A stretch of DNA of 20,851 nucleotides from Methylomonas sp. (GTDB taxonomy: Bacteria; Pseudomonadota; Gammaproteobacteria; Methylococcales; Methylomonadaceae): the NCBI GenBank assembly GCA_026989715.1, contig JALSIU010000143.1:1-20851 (forward strand), written 5' to 3'. Below the pieces are notes generated by a model. It searched no databases and was not told where the DNA came from. It saw nothing but the letters and a program-made list of their open reading frames with translations. A program made the position numbers and the translations under genes. Shown here piece by piece: positions 8,901 through 15,523 of the stretch (positions are counted from its first letter, which is position 1; every line of letters starts with the position of its first letter).

Positions 8901-9139
8901 TTGGCAATAATTTTTTCGACCGTTTGCCAGTCGATAGGCTCTATATAAATTGCATCCGCCATATCAGGGTCTGTCATAATCGTCGCAGGATTAGAATTGA
9001 CCAGAATAATGCGGTAGCCTTCTTCGCGCAGTGCTTTACAAGCCTGAGTGCCTGAATAATCAAACTCACAAGCTTGACCAATCACAATAGGGCCTGCGCC
9101 TAATAATAAAATGGATTTTATGTCGGTTCTTTTTGGCAT
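5921..9139 (-). CDS. carB: Carbamoyl-phosphate synthase large subunit
   Basis: Makes carbamoyl phosphate from bicarbonate, two ATP and ammonia channelled from CarA; feeds both pyrimidine and arginine synthesis. The 1072 residues are full length, with two homologous ATP-grasp halves. The first begins [20 protein letters not shown] and the second has [20 protein letters not shown]. The oligomerisation domain lies between them. The C-terminal MGS-like allosteric domain (from about 935) carries [15 protein letters not shown] and INTTEG, the region that binds UMP or IMP and responds to ornithine in E. coli. The ATG at 9139 has only a weak AGAG upstream. carA ends 20 bp before it, so the two are co-transcribed and probably translated together. 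Confidence 0.99.
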   Translation of the reverse strand: [1072 protein letters not shown]

Positions 9140-9159
9140 ATTCGTTTTAAACTCTATTA

Positions 9160-10296
9160 TTAGTTAGCTGTCTGCATCATGTCCATAAAATCATCAAATA
9201 ATGATTCTACATCATGCGGCCCAGGACTTGCCTCAGGGTGTCCCTGAAAACTCATCGCAGGAATATCAGTCCGTGCAATACCTTGCAAACTACCATCGAA
9301 TAAAGAATGATAAGTTGCACTCACATTGTCAGGTAACGTTTTTGCATCTACTGCAAAACCATGATTTTGACTACTAATCATCACTCGACCGGTTGCTTTT
9401 TCTTGCACAGGATGGTTAGCACCATGATGACCAAACTTCATTTTTTCCGTTTGCGCACCACAAGCCAGAGCCAATAATTGATGTCCCAAACAAATACCAA
9501 ATACCGGTATCTTTTTCTCTAAAATGGTCTGAATGGCGCTAATAGCATAAGTACAAGGCTCCGGATCACCCGGCCCATTAGATAAAAACACACCATCAGG
9601 CTGCATTGCCAAAACATCAGCAGCAGGGGTTGTTGCAGGGACAACGGTGACTCGACAACCGCGATTAGCAAGTAAGCGTAAAATATTGCGCTTAACTCCA
9701 AAATCATAAGCCACCACATGTTTTGTTAAATTTTCAGCAGGCGTATGACCTTGTTGTAAATTCCATGTGTTTTCAGTCCACTCATAGATTTCTGCAGTTG
9801 TGACCTCTTTTGCCAAGTCCATGCCTTTCAAGCCTGGAAAGGCAGCAATCGCATTTTTCGCCAAATCCTCCTCAATATTATCACCAGCAATAATACACCC
9901 TCGTTGCGCCCCTTTATCACGCAAAATACGTGTTAATTGGCGTGTATCAATCTCAGCGATAGCGACAACATTATTAGCTTGCAAATAAGCGGATAATGTT
10001 TGTTCTGAACGAAAATTACTCGCCATTATCGGTAAATCACGGATAATTAAGCCACTGGCAAAGACAGTTGCCGCTTCATTATCCTCATCATTAGTCCCCA
10101 CATTACCAATATGCGGGTACGTCAATGTTATAATTTGCTTGGCATAGGAAGGATCACTGAGGATTTCCTGATAACCTGTCATGGATGTATTAAACACCAC
10201 CTCACCAGCTGAACAGCCATCTGCGCCTATCGACACACCCTGAAAAACTGTCCCATCCTCCAACATTAATAATGCAGGTTTATTCAAATTAGCCAC
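9160..10296 (-). CDS. carA: Carbamoyl-phosphate synthase small (glutamine amidotransferase) subunit
   Basis: Hydrolyses glutamine and delivers ammonia to CarB. The N-terminal small-chain domain (LEDGTVFQG to about 150) is followed by a class I glutamine amidotransferase domain. The nucleophile is Cys 269 in FGICLGHQ; His 353 and Glu 355 lie in FQGHPEASPGP, a complete triad. The frame opens at GTG (10296), which has no Shine-Dalgarno. The TTG three codons later (10287) has AAGGTGG about 5 bases before it and gives an N-terminus like E. coli CarA (MNKPALL versus MIKSALL), so the true start may be 10287; the outer start is reported. The dapB gene often found upstream is absent; a desaturase gene lies there instead. 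Confidence 0.97.
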   Translation of the reverse strand: MANLNKPALLMLEDGTVFQGVSIGADGCSAGEVVFNTSMTGYQEILSDPSYAKQIITLTYPHIGNVGTNDEDNEAATVFASGLIIRDLPIMASNFRSEQTLSAYLQANNVVAIAEIDTRQLTRILRDKGAQRGCIIAGDNIEEDLAKNAIAAFPGLKGMDLAKEVTTAEIYEWTENTWNLQQGHTPAENLTKHVVAYDFGVKRNILRLLANRGCRVTVVPATTPAADVLAMQPDGVFLSNGPGDPEPCTYAISAIQTILEKKIPVFGICLGHQLLALACGAQTEKMKFGHHGANHPVQEKATGRVMISSQNHGFAVDAKTLPDNVSATYHSLFDGSLQGIARTDIPAMSFQGHPEASPGPHDVESLFDDFMDMMQTAN

Positions 10297-10305
10297 CTTA
10301 AATGT

Positions 10306-10339
10306 ACAAAACGGGAGGAGCCTTGCGACCCATCCCGTT
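10306..10339 (-). terminator. Terminator-like hairpin in the carAB leader
   Basis: On the minus strand AACGGGA (10339-10333) pairs with TCCCGTT (10316-10310). Three more pairs lie inside beyond one mismatch, around an 8-base loop, and TTTTG completes it. It ends about 10 bases before the carA start codon. If carAB is transcribed from upstream, this is an attenuator position, and the structure would also border the ribosome-binding site. Confidence 0.5.
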
Positions 10340-10355
10340 ATGAAATAATATAATT

Positions 10356-10412
10356 GTGATTATCACTATTCGAAAAAATCGAATCATCGTTTGAATTCTA
10401 CTGAATTTTCAA
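10356..10412 (-). promoter_or_regulatory. carAB control region: tandem dyads and candidate promoter
   Basis: Three inverted repeats follow each other: GTGAT-T-ATCAC (10356-10366), ATTCGA-5 bases-TCGAAT (10368-10384) and TTGAA...TTCAA (10391-10412). On the minus strand TTGAAA (10412-10407), 18 bp, GATGAT (10388-10383) is a candidate promoter that the dyads would overlap. No ArgR box (TGAAT-N4-ATTCA type) was found. A second -10 (TATAAT at 10450-10445) has no -35. Confidence 0.35.
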
Positions 10413-10487
10413 GGTGCGGTCATTAAGATTTTTTTATAATTTTGATTATATCAAGCCCCTCACTTAAAAGTAGGCTCTCTTCCCGCA

Positions 10488-10511
10488 TTGCATCGCATAT
10501 TAAAGATGCAA
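10488..10511. repeat. 7-bp inverted repeat downstream of the desaturase gene
   Basis: TTGCATC (10488-10494) and GATGCAA (10505-10511) form a perfect stem with a 10-base loop, 20 bp beyond the desaturase stop. No T-tract follows on the minus strand, so it is at best a 3'-end stabilising hairpin rather than a terminator. Confidence 0.35.
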
Positions 10512-10531
10512 ATTTAATTTTATTTCACAAA

Positions 10532-11680
10532 TCAATTCGCCGGCAAAGGCTTCATCATAGACGTTTTACCCGTCATCACATCTAAAGTCTTTTTCAATCG
10601 CTTAAAAACAGATTCTTGACAATAAGGTATGCCATATTGTTCACATAAAGCTTTTACCCTAGGTTGTGCAATATGATAGCGACTCAAAGGCATATCCGGC
10701 CAAATGTGATGCTCAATTTGATAATTCAGCCAACCCTGCAAAAAATCAACACGATCAGTCCCTGTCGTAAAATTAGTTGACCCAAATATTTGGCGTAAAT
10801 AAAACTCACCTTTATTATCCGCCTTTTCATCAAAAAGATATAAGTCATCCCCTACATGATTGGTACCAATCACCAAAAATGTATGCAAATTAGTAAACAC
10901 CTCTGCTAAAAGAGAATTAAGCAAAACATTCGTTGCCGCAACTGCCCCTCCCATAGCTGTCACAATCCCTACCGGAATAAACAATAACGGTATCAGTACA
11001 AAACGAATGGAGATATAAGGCAATAAACATTTTGTCCATAAATCATATCCTACCGGCTTCATTGGATTCCATATATCTATGCGCGGATAATCCACCGGTT
11101 CTTTACCTTCTTTCTTATCACGTGCCCGTTGCAATTCAACTAGCGTCGAAGGTGCATAATAAATAGCCTTCCATGTACAAGCCATCACCCCAAGGAATAA
11201 ATAACGTACCCATTGCGGCATATTAATCGCTCTAAAATCTGCGGTATTATATTCGACTTGATCAGGGTCAGCCTGCTCACCCAGATTATAATGATGCAAA
11301 TCATTATGTTCTTTATCCCATGCTTCAGGTAGCATCCACTCCAACCAGTCAATATAACGACGCTTCCCCTTAGCAAACCCCTTGCTGGTATAATGTTTTG
11401 GAATTCCTGCAATTTTATCATACGCGCGATGTGTAACATGATGTGCAATGGTCGTCCACCGCGTCACATTACCTTGGCTAATCAAGTAAGCAGAAATCGG
11501 ATTAGGAATAATCCACGCCGTTCCATAACCAATCGCTGAACAAATTCGCCCCCAACGCTCTATTTTTTTTAAATGCCGGAAATCTTCCATCCCCACATCA
11601 CGTAAAACGTCCTTACGAATATCATCCAGATCCTTAGCAAATTGATTGCGATCAATTGCATGATAAATATGTTGCGTCAC
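10532..11680 (-). CDS. Membrane fatty acid desaturase (three histidine boxes)
   Basis: Predicted integral membrane di-iron enzyme that introduces a double bond into acyl chains. Numbering from the outermost TTG, the histidine boxes are HHVTH (82-86), HNDLHH (127-132) and QIEHH (323-327). Hydrophobic segments lie at about 47-70, 160-180 and 222-262. The third box begins with Gln, as in front-end and DesA3-like acyl desaturases (QIEHHxxPDMP), but no cytochrome b5 domain is fused, so the electron donor must be separate. The substrate and double-bond position cannot be read from the sequence. The frame opens at TTG 11686, but GAGG is only 2 bases from it; GTG at 11680-11678 has GAGG at 8 bases and is preferred, giving 382 residues. 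It diverges from the DUF2231 gene and has its own promoter. Confidence 0.88.
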   Translation of the reverse strand: MTQHIYHAIDRNQFAKDLDDIRKDVLRDVGMEDFRHLKKIERWGRICSAIGYGTAWIIPNPISAYLISQGNVTRWTTIAHHVTHRAYDKIAGIPKHYTSKGFAKGKRRYIDWLEWMLPEAWDKEHNDLHHYNLGEQADPDQVEYNTADFRAINMPQWVRYLFLGVMACTWKAIYYAPSTLVELQRARDKKEGKEPVDYPRIDIWNPMKPVGYDLWTKCLLPYISIRFVLIPLLFIPVGIVTAMGGAVAATNVLLNSLLAEVFTNLHTFLVIGTNHVGDDLYLFDEKADNKGEFYLRQIFGSTNFTTGTDRVDFLQGWLNYQIEHHIWPDMPLSRYHIAQPRVKALCEQYGIPYCQESVFKRLKKTLDVMTGKTSMMKPLPAN

Positions 11681-11706
11681 AAACAATTCCTCAATAAAAA
11701 CGAAAT

Positions 11707-11736
11707 ATTATAGCGTTTTATAATCATTGAACTCAA
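11707..11736 (-). promoter_or_regulatory. Desaturase gene promoter
   Basis: Minus strand TTGAGT (11736-11731), 18 bp, TATAAT (11712-11707): a perfect -10 and a 4-of-6 -35. The predicted start near 11700 leaves a leader of about 20 bases with GAGG before the GTG start. The -35 sits in the dyad ATTGA-AC-TCAAT (11726-11737). Confidence 0.6.
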
Positions 11737-11833
11737 TATTATATTTTCATATGCCGCCACCTAAAGCCTCATCCTGCCCCTTCATTTTACTATTTCCCAA
11801 GGACACCCCAAGCTGATTACACAAAATCCCTAA

Positions 11834-11874
11834 ATTCAATTATTTACACGTCTGCTCTGCCGGCACAATTGAAT
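11834..11874. repeat. 8-bp inverted repeat upstream of the DUF2231 gene
   Basis: ATTCAATT (11834-11841) and AATTGAAT (11867-11874) are exact reverse complements with centres 33 bp apart. The right arm contains the -35 of the promoter reading to the DUF2231 gene. The same ATTGAA core occurs in the dyad over the desaturase -35. The rest of the 11687-11940 stretch shows no gene. Confidence 0.4.
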
Positions 11875-11898
11875 ACTCGCCTCTAATAACCGTATAAT
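11869..11898 (+). promoter_or_regulatory. Promoter of the DUF2231 gene
   Basis: TTGAAT (11869-11874), 18 bp, TATAAT (11893-11898). A start near 11905 gives a leader of about 36 bases to the ATG at 11941. One of the best sigma70-type matches in the window. Confidence 0.6.
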
Positions 11899-11940
11899 GC
11901 AATTATCCCCCAAACGAATACTAATTTTTTGACAAGACAC

Positions 11941-12696
11941 ATGATTGATTTATTCTTTACAATGCTTCCGCAAGTACATGGCGCAGGTCACAGTGATATA
12001 GGAGCCATGAAAGGCCTTGAATCCTTTTTAACCTTTATAGAATCTTTAACAACAAAAAGTGGAACAGAAATTTTTGCCGCTTTTTTTCCGGGCATTGCCG
12101 CCCTTGATAACATTCATCCATTACTGGTTCATTTTCCAATCGCGCTGTTGATACTTTTTTTCTGTACCGATACGCTAGGCGGCTTGATTAACAAGCCCAA
12201 ATGGCGTGCATTGGGTACGCCGCTACTTTATATTGGCACGGGCAGTGCAATTTTAACCGTTATTGCCGGCTTCCAAGCGGCGTATTCAGTGCCTCATAAT
12301 GAGGTCACTCATGCCATTATGTTACGCCACCAAGCATTGGGTATTGCCGTTACTTTAATTGCGCTCACCTTATCCATACGTCGTTTCTTTGCAGCGGAAG
12401 ATTTTCTCCTAAAAAAAACTTATGGCTATTTTAGCCTGTCAACACTATTAGTCATCCTCTTAACATTCGGGGCAGATTTAGGCGGCTTTATGGTTTACCA
12501 ACATGGCGTTGCCATTGCGCCTGTCATGCAAAAAATGTCCGAGCCTCAGCAAGTACATCAGCATGACGCAATGACAGCACATGAACATGACCACGAACAT
12601 ACCACAGCGACTCATGCACATGAAGCACTCAAACCACAGACACATAGCCATGATACAGCGCACCACCATGACGGTCATGAGCACCCTCCGCATTAA
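11941..12696 (+). CDS. DUF2231 membrane protein with histidine-rich C-terminal tail
   Basis: Function unknown. A DUF2231-type core (signature NIHPLLVHFPIALL) has about four membrane segments: around LLVHFPIALLILFF, LLYIGTGSAILTVIAGF, ALGIAVTLIALTLSI and LSTLLVILLTFGADLGGF. Conserved histidines lie at the membrane borders. After the last helix the final 47 residues hold 16 histidines, many as HxH with acidic residues between, which suggests binding of a transition metal (Cu, Zn, Ni or Co) at the membrane face. The frame opens at TTG 11929, but the ATG at 11941 is preferred; neither has a clear Shine-Dalgarno. The gene stands alone behind its own promoter, divergent from the desaturase. Metal handling or a redox role is inference. 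Confidence 0.8.
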   Translation: MIDLFFTMLPQVHGAGHSDIGAMKGLESFLTFIESLTTKSGTEIFAAFFPGIAALDNIHPLLVHFPIALLILFFCTDTLGGLINKPKWRALGTPLLYIGTGSAILTVIAGFQAAYSVPHNEVTHAIMLRHQALGIAVTLIALTLSIRRFFAAEDFLLKKTYGYFSLSTLLVILLTFGADLGGFMVYQHGVAIAPVMQKMSEPQQVHQHDAMTAHEHDHEHTTATHAHEALKPQTHSHDTAHHHDGHEHPPH

Positions 12697-12706
12697 GGTA
12701 ATGTGA

Positions 12707-12752
12707 ATATTTTATACCGACAAATAATGATTAACCGCCCATATTTTATACC
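12707..12752. repeat. 12-bp direct repeat upstream of the trp genes
   Basis: ATATTTTATACC occurs at 12707-12718 and 12741-12752, 34 bp apart (about three helical turns). Between the DUF2231 stop and trpF (12697-12875) I see these repeats and a mini-ORF, but no convincing -35/-10 pair, trp-operator-like sequence or terminator. Confidence 0.4.
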
Positions 12753-12819
12753 TTTAATCACTTATACACTGTAAATATGACAAGCAGAGCATTTCTTCTC
12801 TTCAAGGGAGTATGTCAGT

Positions 12820-12867
12820 ATGATATTCTATCGCGATTTACTGCTTAATCTGATTTCAATAAAATAA
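12820..12867 (+). CDS. Possible 15-residue leader ORF before trpF
   Basis: ATG at 12820 with AAGGGAG (12804-12810) at a 9-base spacing encodes MIFYRDLLLNLISIK, then TAA at 12865-12867. trpF starts 8 bases later with a weak ribosome-binding site, so translation could be coupled. There is no tryptophan codon, so this is not a classical trp attenuator peptide. The good spacing could be chance; no homolog is known to me. Confidence 0.25.
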   Translation: MIFYRDLLLNLISIK

Positions 12868-12875
12868 GCGACACC

Positions 12876-13508
12876 ATGCAACGAACACGCGTCAAAATTT
12901 GCGGTTTTACCAACACTGAACAAGCCGTTTTTGCAGCAAAAGCCGGTGTTGATGCTATCGGACTCGTGTTTTACCCACCTAGCCCTAGACATGTCTCCCT
13001 ACATCGCGCACAAGAAATTATTGCCGCATTACCTGCCTTTACAAGTGTTGTTGCTCTATTTGTCAATGCCGACACGCAACAAATAGCCGACACCATTAAA
13101 CAGTTGCCCATTGATATCCTGCAATTTCATGGCAATGAAACGGCAGAGCAATGCCGCATTTACGACAAGCCTTATCTCAAGGCCATCAGAATGCAAGCCA
13201 ACACCGACATAAAGGCCTTAAGTACTGAATATCATGATGCGGCAGGTTTATTGCTAGATGCCTACCATGCCGGGGTACCGGGGGGGACAGGTGAAAAATT
13301 TGATTGGGATTTAATTCCTAGCCACTGTGATTTGCCCATTATTCTTGCAGGTGGGCTAACTGTGCACAATGCACGCAAAGCAATTCAACATGTACACCCT
13401 TATGCACTTGATGTCAGTAGTGGCGTAGAAGCATCTAAAGGCATAAAAGATAATAATAAAATAGCAGCATTTTTAACTGAGGTTTACCTAAGTGACAGAA
13501 ACAACTGA
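12876..13508 (+). CDS. trpF: Phosphoribosylanthranilate isomerase
   Basis: Third step of tryptophan synthesis: Amadori rearrangement of phosphoribosylanthranilate to CdRP. A monofunctional 210-residue TIM barrel, not fused to TrpC. The general base is Cys 9 (VKICGFT) and the general acid Asp 128 (LLLDAYH). Phosphate-binding stretches are GVPGGTGEKFDW, ILAGGLT and ALDVSSGVE. The ATG at 12876 has a weak AAG-type site, possibly helped by the mini-ORF ending 8 bases earlier. The 3' end overlaps trpB by 17 bases. A run of seven G lies at 13280-13286. trpC, trpD and trpE are not in the window, so the pathway genes are split. Confidence 0.97.
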   Translation: MQRTRVKICGFTNTEQAVFAAKAGVDAIGLVFYPPSPRHVSLHRAQEIIAALPAFTSVVALFVNADTQQIADTIKQLPIDILQFHGNETAEQCRIYDKPYLKAIRMQANTDIKALSTEYHDAAGLLLDAYHAGVPGGTGEKFDWDLIPSHCDLPIILAGGLTVHNARKAIQHVHPYALDVSSGVEASKGIKDNNKIAAFLTEVYLSDRNN

Positions 13509-14703
13509 TTTATACAATATGCCTGATGAACGGGGACATTTTGGCCCTTATGGCGGCTTATTTGTAGCGGAAACATTAATCCCTGCCGTCGAAGAGCTCA
13601 ATACGGCCTACCAAAAATATATGACAGATGCCGACTTTATGGCTGAACTGGACAAAGACTTCCAGCACTATGTCGGTCGTCCCTCTCCACTGTATCATGC
13701 TGAACGCTGGAGCCGTGAACTGGGTGGTGCGCAAATTTACCTTAAACGCGAAGACCTAAACCATACGGGTGCGCATAAAATCAACAATACCATTGGTCAA
13801 ATCTTATTAGCCAAACGTATGGGAAAAACGCGTATTATTGCCGAAACCGGCGCAGGGCAACACGGCGTTGCCACCGCAACCGTTTGTGCACGTCTTGGCT
13901 TGGAATGTGTTGTGTATATGGGTGCTGTAGATATTGCTCGACAAGCACTCAATGTATATCGTATGCAATTATTAGGCGCAACGGTCGTTTCGGTTAGCTC
14001 CGGCTCAAAAACACTCAAAGACGCACTTAACGAAGCCATTCGCGATTGGGTCACCAATGTCGATAATACTTTCTATATTATCGGAACCGCTGCAGGGCCT
14101 GCGCCTTACCCTGCCATGGTCAGAGATTTTCAGTCCATTATTGGCCGCGAAGCAAAACAACAATGTTTAAAACAAACCGGCAAACTACCAAATGCTTTAG
14201 TGGCTTGTATAGGTGGTGGCTCTAATGCCATAGGCTTATTCCATCCATTTATTAATGATGCCGAGGTTAAAATGATAGGGGTTGAAGCCGCCGGTGACGG
14301 CATAGAAACAGGGAGGCATTCAGCTCCTCTCTGCGCAGGTCGTCCTGGTATTTTACATGGTAACCGCACCTATTTAATGGAAGATGATGATGGTGAAATT
14401 ATCGAAACCCACTCTATTTCTGCTGGTTTAGATTATCCCGGAGTCGGCCCTGAACATTCATGGCTCAAAGATATAGGCCGTGCAGAATATGTCAGCATCA
14501 CCGATGAGGAAGCTTTAGAAGGCTTTCATGCCCTCACCAAAATGGAAGGTATTATTCCTGCTTTAGAATCTAGCCATGCAATGGCTTACACTTTAAAATT
14601 AGCACCCACTATGCAACAAGATGACATACTGATTGTTAACTTATCAGGCCGTGGCGACAAAGACATGCACACGATGGCTGAGCGTGAAGGAATTAAAATA
14701 TGA
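13492..14703 (+). CDS. trpB: Tryptophan synthase beta chain
   Basis: PLP enzyme that joins indole and serine into tryptophan; works in an alpha2-beta2 complex with TrpA. The 403 residues include Lys 96 in HKINNTIG, which binds PLP, Glu 118 in AETGAGQHG, the phosphate-binding GGGSNAIG (241-248) and the C-terminal LSGRGDKD. It is the standard TrpB1 form. The start is GTG at 13492, inside the end of trpF, with TGAGG 9 bases before it; the ATG at codon 10 has no comparable site. The 17-base overlap with trpF and the 4-base ATGA overlap with trpA point to translational coupling of all three genes. Confidence 0.98.
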   Translation: MTETTDLYNMPDERGHFGPYGGLFVAETLIPAVEELNTAYQKYMTDADFMAELDKDFQHYVGRPSPLYHAERWSRELGGAQIYLKREDLNHTGAHKINNTIGQILLAKRMGKTRIIAETGAGQHGVATATVCARLGLECVVYMGAVDIARQALNVYRMQLLGATVVSVSSGSKTLKDALNEAIRDWVTNVDNTFYIIGTAAGPAPYPAMVRDFQSIIGREAKQQCLKQTGKLPNALVACIGGGSNAIGLFHPFINDAEVKMIGVEAAGDGIETGRHSAPLCAGRPGILHGNRTYLMEDDDGEIIETHSISAGLDYPGVGPEHSWLKDIGRAEYVSITDEEALEGFHALTKMEGIIPALESSHAMAYTLKLAPTMQQDDILIVNLSGRGDKDMHTMAEREGIKI

Positions 14704-15509
14704 GCCGCTTAACAACCAAATTTGCCGAATTTAAAAAATCAGGCCATAAAGCACTTATCCCTTTTATTACCGCAGGCGACCCTACCCCCGACTTCACCGT
14801 CCCCATGATGCATGCCATGGTCGCGGCAGGTGCAGATGTTATTGAACTAGGTGTCCCTTTTTCTGATCCAATGGCTGATGGGCCAGTTATTCAACGTGCT
14901 AGTGAACGTGCTTTAGCGCATAAAATGAGTTTACGGCGCACTTTAGCAGTTGTCACTGAATTTAGAGAAAACAATCAAGAAACACCCGTTGTGCTGATGG
15001 GCTATGCTAACCCCGTAGAAGCAATGGGCTATACCGAATTTGCCAAGGCGGCCGAACAAGCAGGTGTTGACGGCGTATTAACCGTTGACCTGCCCCCCGA
15101 AGAAGCACAAGAATGCGCGGGTTTACTCAATCAGCATAATATAGATCAAATCTTTTTATTAGCACCTAATAGCAGCATCGACAGAATTAAAAAAATGGAC
15201 GCTGTCGGTAGCGGCTTCCTTTATTATGTCTCGGTAAAAGGTGTCACCGGTGCAGGACATTTAGATACCAGTGATGTTGAAAAAAAGTTGCTTGATATAC
15301 GCGCCAATACCAAACTGCCCGTCGGTATTGGCTTTGGCATCAAAGATGCAGAAACAGCACAAACAATTGCCGGCTTAGGTGATGCAGTCGTCGTCGGCAG
15401 TGCTTTAATCAGTAAAATAGAAGCCAATTTAGAAGCCCCTGCAACGGCCAAGCAAGAAATCATCGAATTATTAAAATCCATGCGTTTAGCCATGGATACC
15501 CAAGATTAA
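14700..15509 (+). CDS. trpA: Tryptophan synthase alpha chain
   Basis: Cleaves indole-3-glycerol phosphate to indole, passed through a tunnel to TrpB. A TIM barrel of 269 residues. The catalytic Glu 49 (VIELGVPFSDP) and Asp 60 (MADGPVIQRA) have the same numbers as in E. coli. The phosphate site includes GIGFGIKDAE and VVGSALI. The ATG at 14700 overlaps the trpB stop (ATGA), with AAGGA before it. accD follows after 14 bp, so the transcript probably continues. Confidence 0.98.
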   Translation: MSRLTTKFAEFKKSGHKALIPFITAGDPTPDFTVPMMHAMVAAGADVIELGVPFSDPMADGPVIQRASERALAHKMSLRRTLAVVTEFRENNQETPVVLMGYANPVEAMGYTEFAKAAEQAGVDGVLTVDLPPEEAQECAGLLNQHNIDQIFLLAPNSSIDRIKKMDAVGSGFLYYVSVKGVTGAGHLDTSDVEKKLLDIRANTKLPVGIGFGIKDAETAQTIAGLGDAVVVGSALISKIEANLEAPATAKQEIIELLKSMRLAMDTQD

Positions 15510-15523
15510 CAGCGGAGCATATT

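Noticed and set aside
10297..10531. ArgR boxes upstream of carAB
   Set aside because: TGAAT and ATTCA half-sites occur but not in the required inverted order and spacing.
12478..12693. Minus-strand ORF rich in Met, Cys and Val opposite the DUF2231 tail
   Set aside because: Its composition is the mirror of the His/Asp/Ala codons of the tail; a shadow frame.
12697..12875. Classical trp attenuator
   Set aside because: No tandem Trp codons, no terminator with T-tract before trpF.
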